From contig NZ_MSCP01000003.1 in NCBI RefSeq assembly GCF_002954715.1, positions 323,002 to 387,001 of the forward strand: 64,000 bases of DNA. The letters are read 5' to 3'. Position 1 is the first letter of the stretch. The number at the start of each line of letters is the position of its first letter. The notes beneath the pieces are model-generated. The model saw only the letters and a program-made list of their open reading frames with translations. It ran no database searches and had not been told where the DNA came from. Positions 63,871-64,000 of this stretch are shown in pieces. Position numbers and translations under genes: made by a program. The stretch is from Aliivibrio sifiae. Lineage in GTDB: Bacteria > Pseudomonadota > Gammaproteobacteria > Enterobacterales > Vibrionaceae.

Positions 63871-64000
63871 TTGCCAATGTGATCTAACTCTCTATAATGC
63901 GACCTCACTGACACGGAGAGCCCATCCCATAAGGGATTCGCAATCAGAGTTAGTAAGATGGTTTAAAAATTAAGTTTCAAATAAGTGCTTGACACTGAGG
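63871..64000 (+). promoter_or_regulatory. tandem promoters of a probable rRNA operon starting beyond the window
   Basis: TTGCCA (63871) with a 16-base spacer and TATAAT (63893-63898) is followed by a GC-rich discriminator GCGACCTC, typical of stringently controlled promoters. A second -35 TTGACA at 63989-63994, preceded by an A/T-rich UP-like stretch, has its -10 outside the window. Vibrio chromosomes carry an rrn operon next to yrdA. The rest of the 250-base stretch after yrdA shows no gene. Confidence 0.7.

Overview
The window is the replication-origin region of the main chromosome of a marine gammaproteobacterium of the Vibrionaceae, most likely of the Aliivibrio (Vibrio fischeri) group. 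Three things point there: the gene order dnaA-dnaN-recF-gyrB / ABC transporter / rpmH-rnpA-yidD-yidC-mnmE-mioC / oriC / mnmG-rsmG-parA-parB-atp operon; protein sequences that read as vibrio orthologues; and the AT-rich composition. The species is inferred from recollection of gene order and protein similarity, not from a search. Almost everything is core genome. I see no prophage, insertion sequence, CRISPR array, integron, tRNA or rRNA gene body in the window.

Layout. 1-8.9 kb: a partial LysR regulator, two small membrane proteins, tusA, a MalS-like amylase-family lipoprotein whose catalytic residues are replaced, glyQS, avtA and the small heat-shock gene ibpA with a ROSE-type RNA thermometer. 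9.3-15.4 kb (minus strand): the dnaA-dnaN-recF-gyrB operon, with a parS-like site inside recF and a DnaA box inside the probable dnaA promoter. 15.7-18 kb: a cystine-type polar amino-acid ABC importer. 18-22.5 kb: rpmH, rnpA, yidD, yidC, mnmE, mioC. 22.5-22.9 kb: oriC, with DnaA boxes, many GATC sites and AT-rich 13-mer-like repeats. 22.9-34.2 kb: mnmG, rsmG, parAB and the nine-gene ATP synthase operon, followed by glmU.

36-42 kb (minus strand): a cold-shock protein with a long structured leader, then ilvGMDA. This is preceded by a 24-residue ilvL leader peptide, not previously called by length, and an attenuator hairpin. 42.2-48.4 kb: comM, yihG, dsbA-srkA, ccoG, yihD. 48.5-50.5 kb: an unrecognised 55-residue basic protein gene, a Spo0M-family gene, a 40-bp near-perfect palindrome and a hemolysin III-family membrane protein. 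50.6-56.3 kb (minus): def-fmt-rsmB-trkA-trkH. 56.4-59.6 kb: LysM protein, dprA, smg and a topoisomerase-type zinc-finger protein. 59.7-63.7 kb: purEK, tsaC-aroE-yrdB and yrdA. The right edge carries tandem promoters that look like the start of a ribosomal RNA operon lying beyond the window.

The genes fit together as replication initiation and segregation (dnaA, dnaN, gyrB, recF, oriC, parABS), tRNA and ribosome biogenesis (glyQS, mnmE, mnmG, rsmG, rnpA, rpmH, fmt, def, rsmB, tsaC, tusA), energy (atp), membrane insertion (yidC, yidD) and branched-chain amino-acid synthesis. No clearly new multi-gene system is visible. The most interesting items are the apparently dead MalS-like lipoprotein, the cis-acting RNA and DNA elements (ROSE thermometer, ilvL attenuator, parS in recF, palindromes) and the small ORF at 48.6 kb.
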